DNA of 64,000 nt from NCBI RefSeq assembly GCF_900105475.1, contig NZ_LT629777.1, positions 2,666,001 to 2,730,000 of the forward strand, read 5' to 3'. The number at the start of each line of letters is the position of its first letter. The first letter of the stretch is position 1. Both the position numbers and the translations under genes were made by a program. Positions 18,547-26,030 of the stretch are shown here, one piece after another. The notes beneath the pieces were generated by a model. That model was given only the letters and a program-made list of their open reading frames with translations. It was not told where the DNA came from and searched no databases. This DNA comes from Pseudomonas asplenii (GTDB taxonomy: Bacteria; Pseudomonadota; Gammaproteobacteria; Pseudomonadales; Pseudomonadaceae).

Positions 18547-19002
18547 ATGAAAGTCGCCATTCTTTCCGGTTCGGTCTATGGCACCGCCGAAGAAGTTGCC
18601 CGTCACGCCAAGCGGATTCTCGATAAGGCCGGCCTAGAGGCCTGGCATGATCCACGCGCCACCCTGGCCGACCTCCAGGCGTTCGCTCCCGAGGCATTCC
18701 TGGCGGTGACCTCCACCACCGGTATGGGGGAACTGCCGGACAATATCCAGCCGCTCTACTACGCCATTCGCGATCAGTTGCCGGCGGCTTGGCGCGGCCT
18801 GCCGGGTGCGGTGATCGCCCTCGGCGATTCGAGTTATGGCGACACCTTCTGCGGGGGCGGCGAGCAGTTGCGTGAACTGTTCGCCGAACTCGGCCTGCGT
18901 GAGCTCCAGCCGATGCTGCGCCTGGACGCCAGCGAAACGGTCACGCCGGAGACCGATGCCGAGCCCTGGCTGGCCGAATTCATCAGCGCACTGAAAGGCT
19001 GA
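18547..19002 (+). CDS. Flavodoxin (MioC-like)
   Basis: A 151-residue flavodoxin-fold protein. The FMN phosphate loop is SGSVYGTAEEVA at the N-terminus; TSTTGMGELPDN and LGDSSYGDTFCGGG form the isoalloxazine loops. The start at 18547 (MKVAILSG) has AGGA 8 bases upstream; an ATG three codons earlier sits too close to it. An electron-transfer role is likely; the partner is unknown. The gene is divergent from the LOV gene by 155 bp and its end overlaps the LysR gene by 20 bp. Confidence 0.88.
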   Translation: MKVAILSGSVYGTAEEVARHAKRILDKAGLEAWHDPRATLADLQAFAPEAFLAVTSTTGMGELPDNIQPLYYAIRDQLPAAWRGLPGAVIALGDSSYGDTFCGGGEQLRELFAELGLRELQPMLRLDASETVTPETDAEPWLAEFISALKG

Positions 19003-19879
19003 TTGGCCGTTCGCGCAGTAGTGCCAGCCAGGCCTGGGCGGCTTGCGAGAGATAGGCACCCCGGCGCCAGATGAAGGCAATATCCCAGCGCAGGTCGGTG
19101 GGCGAACTCAAGCTGAGGCGGACCACGCCAGGGCGTACCAGGGAACGCGCGACCACGCTGGGCATCAGGGCGACGCCTTGTCCTGCGGCCACCAGTGCGG
19201 CGAGAAAGTCCGCCTGGCCGCTACGCCCGCTCTCCTTGGGCGTGAACCCCAGCCGTTCGCAGGCCTGGATCAGGCGGTGAGTGAGCACGAAACTGCGCTG
19301 ATAGAGCAGGAACGGCGTATCGGCCAGTTGCTCCAGGCGAATCGAGCCTTCCTCGGCCAGCGGATGGTCGATCGCCAGCAGTACATCCAGCGGCTCGTCG
19401 CAGAACGGTTGGCAGTCGAACGCCGGATTGTTCGGGGTGAGGCCGGCGCCCAACTCCAGTTCACCACTCAACACCGCCGGCTCGATGCTCAGGCTGCCGC
19501 CTTCGAGCAACTGGATCGAGATATTCGGGTAGCGCCGTCGATACTCGGCGAACAGCCCGGCGAACACGGTATCGCCACCCAGTTGTGGCAGACCCAGGCG
19601 CAATTCTCCCCGGGCCAACTGGCTCAGATCGTCAAGCTCGTGCAGCAGCCCGCTGCGCAGGCGCAGCATTTCTTCGGCCCGCTGTAATACCACCCGACCG
19701 GCGGCGGTTGGCAGCACCTTCGGCCCTTGGCGATCCAGCAGCGTGACCCCGAGGCTGTGCTCCAGTTGGGCGACCTGCTTGCTTACCGCCGACTGACTGA
19801 TGTGCAAGGTCTTGGCGGCCTGGGTGAATCCGCCCTGGTGAACCACTTCGACAAAACTGCGCAGTTGTTTGAATTCCAT
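18983..19879 (-). CDS. LysR-family regulator (CidR-like position)
   Basis: A 298-residue LysR-type protein: N-terminal HTH (MEFKQLRSFVEVVHQGGFTQ onward, with SAVSKQVAQLE as recognition part) and a substrate-binding domain. The start at 19879 is the family-standard N-terminus. It is divergent from the lrgA/lrgB-type pair with a perfect 15-bp palindrome 7 bp from its own start, so it probably controls that pair and itself, as CidR does for cidABC in Gram-positives. Confidence 0.92.
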   Translation of the reverse strand: MEFKQLRSFVEVVHQGGFTQAAKTLHISQSAVSKQVAQLEHSLGVTLLDRQGPKVLPTAAGRVVLQRAEEMLRLRSGLLHELDDLSQLARGELRLGLPQLGGDTVFAGLFAEYRRRYPNISIQLLEGGSLSIEPAVLSGELELGAGLTPNNPAFDCQPFCDEPLDVLLAIDHPLAEEGSIRLEQLADTPFLLYQRSFVLTHRLIQACERLGFTPKESGRSGQADFLAALVAAGQGVALMPSVVARSLVRPGVVRLSLSSPTDLRWDIAFIWRRGAYLSQAAQAWLALLRERPISLSVR

Positions 19880-19885
19880 AAGCAA

Positions 19886-19900
19886 ATTCCAATTTGGAAT
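19886..19900. promoter_or_regulatory. Perfect LysR-type operator
   Basis: ATTCCAA-t-TTGGAAT is a perfect palindrome with the T-N11-A form of LysR boxes. It lies between the LysR gene and the lrgA-type gene. Confidence 0.65.
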
Positions 19901-19976
19901 GGATGGAAGTCTAACAATTCGCTTTTGGGATGAAAGGTCCGGCTCTAGAATTTTCGTCATTGAGGGCCTGAATCCG

Positions 19977-20363
19977 ATGAACAGATCACTGCTGAAAAAA
20001 ACCGCTCGCCTGCTCGCCGAACTGTCGGTGCTGTGCGGCCTCTATCTGCTCGGTGACCAGGTGGCAGCCTGGACCGGCTGGCCGATTCCCGCTGGGGTGA
20101 TCGGGTTGGCGCTGCTGTTGCTGGCCTTCGCTTCGGGCCGGGTCAACCCGGCCACGCTGCAGTTGGGCGCTGGCTGGCTGATGGCGGAAATGCTGCTGTT
20201 CTTCATCCCGGCGCTGATGAGCCTGCTGGACTATGGCGCGATGTTGCGCCAGGACGGTTGGCGGATCCTGCTGGTGATCATGTGCAGTACCCTGCTGGTC
20301 ATGCTGGCGACGGCCTTCACCGTCGAATTCGTTTGCCGTTGGAGCAGCCGTCATGAAGCTTGA
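19977..20363 (+). CDS. CidA/LrgA-family membrane protein
   Basis: A 128-residue holin-like protein with four hydrophobic segments (LLAELSVLCGLYLLGDQVA, IPAGVIGLALLLLAFASG, AEMLLFFIPALMSLL and ILLVIMCSTLLVMLATAF). The LL-x-GD and P-x2-G motifs are typical. CidA/LrgA proteins, with their LrgB partner, affect export of small metabolites and murein hydrolase activity. The start at 19977 gives the standard N-terminus; longer versions reach into the LysR operator. The end overlaps the lrgB-type gene by 11 bp. Confidence 0.9.
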   Translation: MNRSLLKKTARLLAELSVLCGLYLLGDQVAAWTGWPIPAGVIGLALLLLAFASGRVNPATLQLGAGWLMAEMLLFFIPALMSLLDYGAMLRQDGWRILLVIMCSTLLVMLATAFTVEFVCRWSSRHEA

Positions 20364-21039
20364 GTGGATGTCGCTGTTCTGGCTGGCGCTGACCCTGGCG
20401 GCTTATGTCTTCAGCCGCTGGAGCTACCGTCGCACGGGACGTTACCTGTTGTCGCCGCTGATCCTGGTGCCGGTCATCCTGCTGGCGGTAGCCATTCCGC
20501 TGCATACCGCCTATGCCGAATATTCGCGTGATACCCATTGGCTGATCCTGGTATTGGGGCCCGCTACCGTCGCTTTTGCGGTGCCGATCTGGCAGCAGCG
20601 GGGCCTGATCGTGCGTCATTGGCCGGCATTGTTGCTGGGCATGCTGGCCGGCAGCGTGGCTTCCATCGGCAGCTCCTACGGATTGGCCCGCGCCCTGTCG
20701 CTGGACAGTGCCTTGACCTTGTCGCTGGTACCGCGTTCGATCACGACCCCCTTCGCCATGCCCCTGGCTCGGGATCTGGGCGGCGTGCCCGAACTGACGG
20801 CGGTGTTCGTGCTGATCACCGGCGTGTTCGGCGCGATGGTCGGTGGTGTCTTGCTCAAATGGCTGCCGTTGCGCAGCAGTCTGGCGCGGGGTGCGCTGTT
20901 AGGCATCGGTGCCCATGGCGCCGGGGTCAGTCGGGCCCGCGAAGCCGGCGGCGAGGAGGGCACGGTCGCCGGTCTGGTGATGGTCCTGACCGGTCTGCTG
21001 AACCTGTTTGCCGCGCCCTTGCTGGCGATGCTGATCTGA
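20353..21039 (+). CDS. LrgB-family membrane protein
   Basis: A 228-residue polytopic protein. The central SSYGLARALSLDSALTLSLV and PRSITTPFAMPLARDLGG, then LGIGAHGAGVSRAREAG, are the LrgB/CidB signature. It forms a functional pair with the preceding LrgA-type protein, with which it overlaps by 11 bp. Together with the divergent LysR gene this is a complete lrg/cid-type locus. Confidence 0.93.
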   Translation: MKLEWMSLFWLALTLAAYVFSRWSYRRTGRYLLSPLILVPVILLAVAIPLHTAYAEYSRDTHWLILVLGPATVAFAVPIWQQRGLIVRHWPALLLGMLAGSVASIGSSYGLARALSLDSALTLSLVPRSITTPFAMPLARDLGGVPELTAVFVLITGVFGAMVGGVLLKWLPLRSSLARGALLGIGAHGAGVSRAREAGGEEGTVAGLVMVLTGLLNLFAAPLLAMLI

Positions 21040-21174
21040 GTCGGCGGCAGGGGCGTGCGGACTATCCCTCTGCCTTATTGCGCACCATTCACCCCCAACC
21101 GTATTTATTGTGACCCGATGCCCCGTGTCCGACACTCAGGCTCTGTATCCCATTGCCCCTGGCTGGAGACCTGT

Positions 21175-22086
21175 ATGAGTGAGTCTGTGCGCTTCGAAGA
21201 TAAAGTGGTGATCGTCACCGGAGCCGGCGGTGGCCTGGGGCGTGCCCATGCATTGCTGTTCGCCCGCCACGGTGCGCGGGTGGTGGTCAACGATCTCGGC
21301 GGTTCGAGCCATGGCGAAGGTGCCAGTGCCTCGGCGGCGGATCAGGTGGTGGCACAGATCCGTGAGGCTGGCGGCACTGCCGTCGCCAACCATGATTCGG
21401 TGACCGATGGCGACAAGATCGTGCAGAACGCTCTGGACGCCTTCGGCCGCGTCGATGTGGTGGTGAACAACGCCGGGATCCTGCGGGACAAGTCCTTCCT
21501 CAAGATGGAGGATACCGACTGGGAGCTGGTCTACCGGGTGCATGTCGAAGGTGCCTACAAGGTGACCCGCGCCGCCTGGCCGCACCTGCGGGAGCAGAAC
21601 TATGGTCGGGTGATTTTCACCTCCTCGACTTCCGGTATCTATGGCAACTTCGGCCAGTCCAACTACGGTATGGCCAAGCTCGGGCTCTACGGGCTCACCC
21701 GGACCCTGGCGATCGAGGGGCGCAAGAACAACATTCTGGTCAATGCCATTGCGCCCACGGGCGGCACGCGCATGACCGAAGGCCTGATCCCGCCGCAGGT
21801 GTTCGAACTGCTCAAGCCGGAACTGATCAGTCCCCTGGTGGTGTTCCTCGGCAGCGAGCAGTGCGAGGAAACCTCCGGCCTGTTCGAAGTCGGTGGCGGC
21901 TGGATCGGCAAGACCCGCTGGGAGCGTAGCCTGGGGGTCGGTTTCGATCCGCACAACGGCTTCGGGGTCGATGAGGTGGCTGCCAACTGGCAGAAGATCT
22001 GCGATTTCGACAATGCCGTGCATCCCGACGATACGCCCGAGTCGCTGCAGCAAATGATGGCCAACCTGCAAAAATACAGCGGCTGA
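21175..22086 (+). CDS. Short-chain dehydrogenase, 17-beta-HSD type 4-like
   Basis: A 303-residue SDR. It has the cofactor motif TGAGGGLGRAHALLFARHGA, then VNDLGGSSHGEG, which is characteristic of the (3R)-hydroxyacyl-CoA dehydrogenase part of peroxisomal multifunctional enzyme 2; NNAGILRDKSFLKM; and catalytic Y-x3-K in SNYGMAKLGL. A (3R)-hydroxyacyl-CoA or related substrate is likely. The start at 21175 has GGAGACCTGT upstream. It is a single gene on the plus strand. Confidence 0.9.
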   Translation: MSESVRFEDKVVIVTGAGGGLGRAHALLFARHGARVVVNDLGGSSHGEGASASAADQVVAQIREAGGTAVANHDSVTDGDKIVQNALDAFGRVDVVVNNAGILRDKSFLKMEDTDWELVYRVHVEGAYKVTRAAWPHLREQNYGRVIFTSSTSGIYGNFGQSNYGMAKLGLYGLTRTLAIEGRKNNILVNAIAPTGGTRMTEGLIPPQVFELLKPELISPLVVFLGSEQCEETSGLFEVGGGWIGKTRWERSLGVGFDPHNGFGVDEVAANWQKICDFDNAVHPDDTPESLQQMMANLQKYSG

Positions 22087-22112
22087 CAGACCCTGTGGCT
22101 GGATAACGCCGG

Positions 22113-22144
22113 CCATAAAAAAGGCCGCTGTCAACGCAGCGGCC
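22113..22144 (-). terminator. Minus-strand Rho-independent terminator without an evident gene
   Basis: An 8-bp stem GGCCGCTG / CAGCGGCC around TCAACG, with a run of seven A on its left, i.e. a T run on the minus strand. It therefore ends a transcript coming from the right on the minus strand, where no protein gene is seen. Confidence 0.65.
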
Positions 22145-22546
22145 AAGGGAAGACGTTTGATCAAGGAGCGATAAATCAACGTCGGTAAAACACCATCAGT
22201 GAAGCGCTTGACGATCGGCTCGCATCCGGGCCGATATCGAAACCGGGATGGCCGCAATGGCCTTGAGCGCCCTCGGTGCAGAGTCGATGACTCGCTGCTG
22301 GAACCTCTCCCGAAGCGTTGACCCTGCGAACGATTCCCCTTGAACGCCCGGCAAGAATAGGGAATTGCCGCGCCCTGAAACAGTGCGTCTCATGACAATC
22401 ACTGTTGCACCAGACGTAACAGTCATCCGGGGCGGTGCCGAGGTCGCCTGTCGCGTCGACGGGTTCCATCCATGGGCGCTATGGCGCGTTATCCAGCCCC
22501 TCGATAGTGCCTTGCGAGCCCATGCCCGTGCGGCCATTCATCCTTT
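22145..22546 (-). other. Gene-free stretch; candidate small RNA on the minus strand
   Basis: Between the SDR and the DUF1302 gene about 550 bp hold no convincing protein gene; short minus-strand frames (97 and 113 codons) here have no recognisable family and poor starts. The minus-strand terminator at 22113-22144 implies an RNA made from this stretch, probably a small regulatory RNA. I cannot name a family. Confidence 0.35.
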
Positions 22547-22569
22547 GGAGGTACAACGAAAATACCTCC
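22547..22569. promoter_or_regulatory. Perfect inverted repeat upstream of the DUF1302 gene
   Basis: GGAGGTA-caacgaaaa-TACCTCC, 70 bp before the ATG. The symmetry and position suit an operator; the MalT-like LuxR regulator encoded downstream is an obvious candidate binder, but this is inference. It could also act as an RNA hairpin in the leader. Confidence 0.45.
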
Positions 22570-22638
22570 TTGGTGCGCTTATCGCTCCCGCTGGCGGTGC
22601 GTAGGGTGAAGCCTTCTGTCACACACCGGGGAAGACGC

Positions 22639-24423
22639 ATGACAAAAACAACAATGCGCGCCATCTTCACGCCACAGGCGCTGGCGGTTGCCGTGGCACT
22701 GGGAGCGAGCGCCCAGGCCAACGCGGTTTCGTTCAATATCGGGGAGATCGAGGGCAAATTCGACTCGTCCCTGTCGGTCGGTGCGAGCTGGGGCATGCGT
22801 GATGCCGACAAGTCGCTGGTCGGGACCCCCAATGGTGGTACTGGCCAGGCTTCCACGGGTGATGACGGACGCTTGAACTTCAAGAAGGGCGAGACCTTCT
22901 CGAAGATCGTCAAGGGCATCCATGATCTGGAGCTCAAATACGGCGACACCGGCGTGTTCGTGCGTGGCAAGTACTGGTACGACTTCGAACTGGCGGACGG
23001 CGATCGCCAGTTCAAGGACCTCAGCGATCATCACCGCGATGAGGGCGCCCGCTCCTCCGGCATCGAACTGCTCGATGCCTTTGTCTATCACAACTACTCG
23101 ATTGCCGACCTGCCGGGCACCGTGCGCCTGGGCAAGCAGGTGGTCAGTTGGGGCGAGAGCACCTTCATCGGCAACTCGATCAACAGCATCAACCCGATCG
23201 ACGTTTCGGCCTTCCGCCGGCCTGGAGCCGAGATCAAGGAAGGCCTGATTCCGGTCAACATGCTCTTCGCTTCCCAGAGCCTGACCGATGCACTGACGGT
23301 CGAGGGGTTCTACCAGTTGAACTGGGAGAACACGGTTGTCGATAACTGCGGCACCTTCTTCGCCAACGACGTGGTGCAACACGGCTGCAACAACAACTAC
23401 ACCGTCGGCAGCCCGGCCATTGCGCCGTTGCAACCACTGGCTGCTGCCTTTGGCCAGGGTTTTGAAGTCACCTCCGAAGGCGTTGTCGTGCAACGCAGCA
23501 AGGATCGGGAGGCGCGGGATGGCGGACAGTTCGGTATTGCCCTGCGCTGGCTGGGCGATGACACCGAATACGGCCTCTATTTCATGAACTATCACAGCCG
23601 GACCCCGACGGTCGGTACCACCACGGCGGGCCAGGGCACCATCAACGCGCTTGGCAGCATCCTGCCGCTGACCCCCGCCGCCTTCCGCACCGGTCTGGCC
23701 CAGAGCATCATGCTGGGACGTGGCCAGTACTACCTGGAATACCCGGAGGATATCCGTCTCTACGGGGCGAGTTTCTCCACCACCTTGCCCACCGGGACCG
23801 CCTGGAGCGGCGAGATCAGCTATCGTCCCAACGCCCCGGTACAGCTCAACACCACCGACCTGACCCTGGCCCTGCTCAATCCGATTGCCGGTGGCGCGGC
23901 CTCACCGATCCGTACCACGGCCGGATCCGACAACGTCGGCTACCGCCGCAAGGAAATCACCCAGGCGCAAACTACCCTTACCCAGTTCTTCGACCAGGTC
24001 CTGGGCGCCGATCGCCTGACTCTGGTGGGTGAGGCCGGGATCACCTACGTCGGTGGCCTGGAGTCCAAGGACACGCTGCGCTACGGGCGTGACTCGGTCT
24101 ATGGCGCCTACGGCTTCCAGGGCGACACCGGTGGCTACGTCACCGCCACTTCCTGGGGCTACCGCGCCCGGGCGATCCTCGACTACAGCAACGTGTTTGC
24201 CGGGATCAACCTCAAGCCCAACCTGTCCTGGTCCCACGACGTCAAGGGCTACGGCCCCAACGGCCTGTTCAACGAGGGGGCGAAGGCGGTCAGCATCGGC
24301 GTGGATGCCGACTACCGCAACACCTACACCGCCAGCCTCAGTTACACCGACTTTTTCGGTGGCCGCTACAACACCCTGATTGATCGCGACTTCCTGGCAC
24401 TCAGTGTCGGCGCGAACTTCTGA
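22639..24423 (+). CDS. DUF1302 outer-membrane protein
   Basis: A 594-residue protein with a signal peptide (FTPQALAVAVALGASAQANA, cleavage near residue 27) and a long beta-rich body ending in phenylalanine (LALSVGANF), as outer-membrane barrels do. VSFNIGEIEGKFDSSLSVGA and RLGKQVVSWGES are DUF1302 features. DUF1302 and DUF1329 proteins are regularly encoded together, often near RND-type exporters or lipid/terpenoid genes, and are thought to act in transport or export of hydrophobic compounds. The next gene starts 24 bp after its stop. Confidence 0.88.
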   Translation: MTKTTMRAIFTPQALAVAVALGASAQANAVSFNIGEIEGKFDSSLSVGASWGMRDADKSLVGTPNGGTGQASTGDDGRLNFKKGETFSKIVKGIHDLELKYGDTGVFVRGKYWYDFELADGDRQFKDLSDHHRDEGARSSGIELLDAFVYHNYSIADLPGTVRLGKQVVSWGESTFIGNSINSINPIDVSAFRRPGAEIKEGLIPVNMLFASQSLTDALTVEGFYQLNWENTVVDNCGTFFANDVVQHGCNNNYTVGSPAIAPLQPLAAAFGQGFEVTSEGVVVQRSKDREARDGGQFGIALRWLGDDTEYGLYFMNYHSRTPTVGTTTAGQGTINALGSILPLTPAAFRTGLAQSIMLGRGQYYLEYPEDIRLYGASFSTTLPTGTAWSGEISYRPNAPVQLNTTDLTLALLNPIAGGAASPIRTTAGSDNVGYRRKEITQAQTTLTQFFDQVLGADRLTLVGEAGITYVGGLESKDTLRYGRDSVYGAYGFQGDTGGYVTATSWGYRARAILDYSNVFAGINLKPNLSWSHDVKGYGPNGLFNEGAKAVSIGVDADYRNTYTASLSYTDFFGGRYNTLIDRDFLALSVGANF

Positions 24424-24447
24424 TCAAGGCTGAATAAGGACTACTTT

Positions 24448-25815
24448 ATGCGCAAGATGATTCTGCAATGCGGCGCCCTGGCCCTGAGCCTGCTGGCCGC
24501 CAACGTGATGGCGGCGGTTTCTCCAGAGGAAGCGGCCAAGCTCGGCACCACTCTGACCCCGATCGGTGCGGAAAAGGCCGGCAATGCCGACGGCTCGATC
24601 CCGGCCTACACCGGCGGTATCCCGAAAAACGCCGGCGCGGTGGACGCCAAGGGCTTCCTCGCCGATCCGTTCGCCAATGAAAAGCCGCTGTTCGTGATCA
24701 CCGCGGCCAACGCCGACCAGTACAAGGCCAAGCTCTCCGACGGCCAGATGGCGATGTTCAAACGTTATCCGCAAACCTACACGATCCCGGTTTATCCGAC
24801 CCATCGTACTGTCGCCCTGCCACCGGCGGTCCTTGAGTCGGCCAAGCGCAGCGCCCTCAACGTCACCGCGATCAACGACGGCAACGGCCTGGCGAATTTT
24901 ACCGGCAACCGCTACTACGCCTTCCCGATTCCAAAGAACGGCGTGGAAGTGCTGTGGAACCATATCACCCGTTATCACGGCGGCAACCTGCGGCGCACCA
25001 TCACCCAGGCGACGCCGCAGACCAACGGCTCCTTCACCCCGATCACTTTCGAGGAAGAAGCGGCTGTGCCTTCGGAAATCCCGGACCTGGCACCGGACAA
25101 GGGCGCCAACGTGCTGACCTTCTTCAAACAGGAAGTCACCGCACCAGCGCGCCTGGCGGGTAACGTGCTGCTGGTGCACGAAACCCTCGACCAGGTGAAG
25201 GAACCACGCCTGGCCTGGGTCTACAACGCCGGCCAACGCCGTGTGCGTCGCGCGCCGCAAGTCGCCTATGACGGTCCGGGCACCGCCTCCGATGGTCTGC
25301 GCACCTCGGACAACTTCGACATGTTCTCCGGCGCCCCGGATCGTTACGACTGGAAACTGATCGGCAAGAAGGAGATGTACATTCCCTACAACAGTTACAA
25401 ACTCGATTCGCCGAACCTCAAGTACACCGACGTGATCAAGGCCGGTCATATCAACCAGGACCTGACCCGCTACGAGCTGCACCGGGTCTGGGAAATCGAG
25501 GGTACGGTCAAGCCGAGCGAGCGACATATCTACGCCAAGCGCCACATGTATATCGACGAGGACAGCTGGCAGATCGCGCTGGTGGATCACTACGATGGTC
25601 GCGGCCAACTGTGGCGGGTGGCTGAGGGGCATGCGCAGTTCTACTATGACCACCAGGTGCCGGCCTATACCGTTGAAACCCTGTATGACCTGATTGCCGG
25701 TCGCTACATCGCCCTGGGCATGAAGAACGAGGAGAAGCACAGCTTCCAGTTCGGCTTCGTCGGCAAGGCTGCGGACTACACTCCGGCGGCACTGCGGGCC
25801 AGCGGGGTACGCTGA
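24448..25815 (+). CDS. DUF1329 periplasmic protein
   Basis: A 455-residue exported protein. The signal peptide ends at VMA-AV near residue 22. SPEEAAKLGTTLTPIGAEKA, then GSIPAYTGG, are diagnostic of DUF1329; the family shares a LolA/LolB-like fold suited to carrying lipids. It lies directly after the DUF1302 gene in an evident operon. A REP pair follows. The true cargo is unknown. Confidence 0.9.
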   Translation: MRKMILQCGALALSLLAANVMAAVSPEEAAKLGTTLTPIGAEKAGNADGSIPAYTGGIPKNAGAVDAKGFLADPFANEKPLFVITAANADQYKAKLSDGQMAMFKRYPQTYTIPVYPTHRTVALPPAVLESAKRSALNVTAINDGNGLANFTGNRYYAFPIPKNGVEVLWNHITRYHGGNLRRTITQATPQTNGSFTPITFEEEAAVPSEIPDLAPDKGANVLTFFKQEVTAPARLAGNVLLVHETLDQVKEPRLAWVYNAGQRRVRRAPQVAYDGPGTASDGLRTSDNFDMFSGAPDRYDWKLIGKKEMYIPYNSYKLDSPNLKYTDVIKAGHINQDLTRYELHRVWEIEGTVKPSERHIYAKRHMYIDEDSWQIALVDHYDGRGQLWRVAEGHAQFYYDHQVPAYTVETLYDLIAGRYIALGMKNEEKHSFQFGFVGKAADYTPAALRASGVR

Positions 25816-25823
25816 GACCCCTT

Positions 25824-25911
25824 GTGGAAGCCGGCTTGCCGGCGATTGCGATCGGTCATTCAACGCATTCATTGACTGACCCGCCGCTATCGCCGGCACG
25901 CCGGTTTCCAT
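25824..25911. repeat. REP pair (BIME-like)
   Basis: GTGGAAGCCGGCTTGCCGGC at 25824 onward and its inverse copy ending at 25911 (three differences over 23 bp) flank a 42-bp centre. This is the intergenic REP type of fluorescent pseudomonads. Confidence 0.75.
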
Positions 25912-26030
25912 GGTGTGGAGGGCTCTCCTGAATCTTTTTTATGGGGTCCGATAAGCTTCCTGAATACTTGTTCATGGCAGGGCTCGAACAGGAATAGGGT
26001 AGGCGGATAAAACCAAGAAAGGCTGCCGCA

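Noticed and set aside
22176..22537. Minus-strand frames of 97 and 113 codons before the DUF1302 gene
   Set aside because: They overlap each other in different frames, lack good starts and show no family features; a non-coding RNA explains the terminator better.
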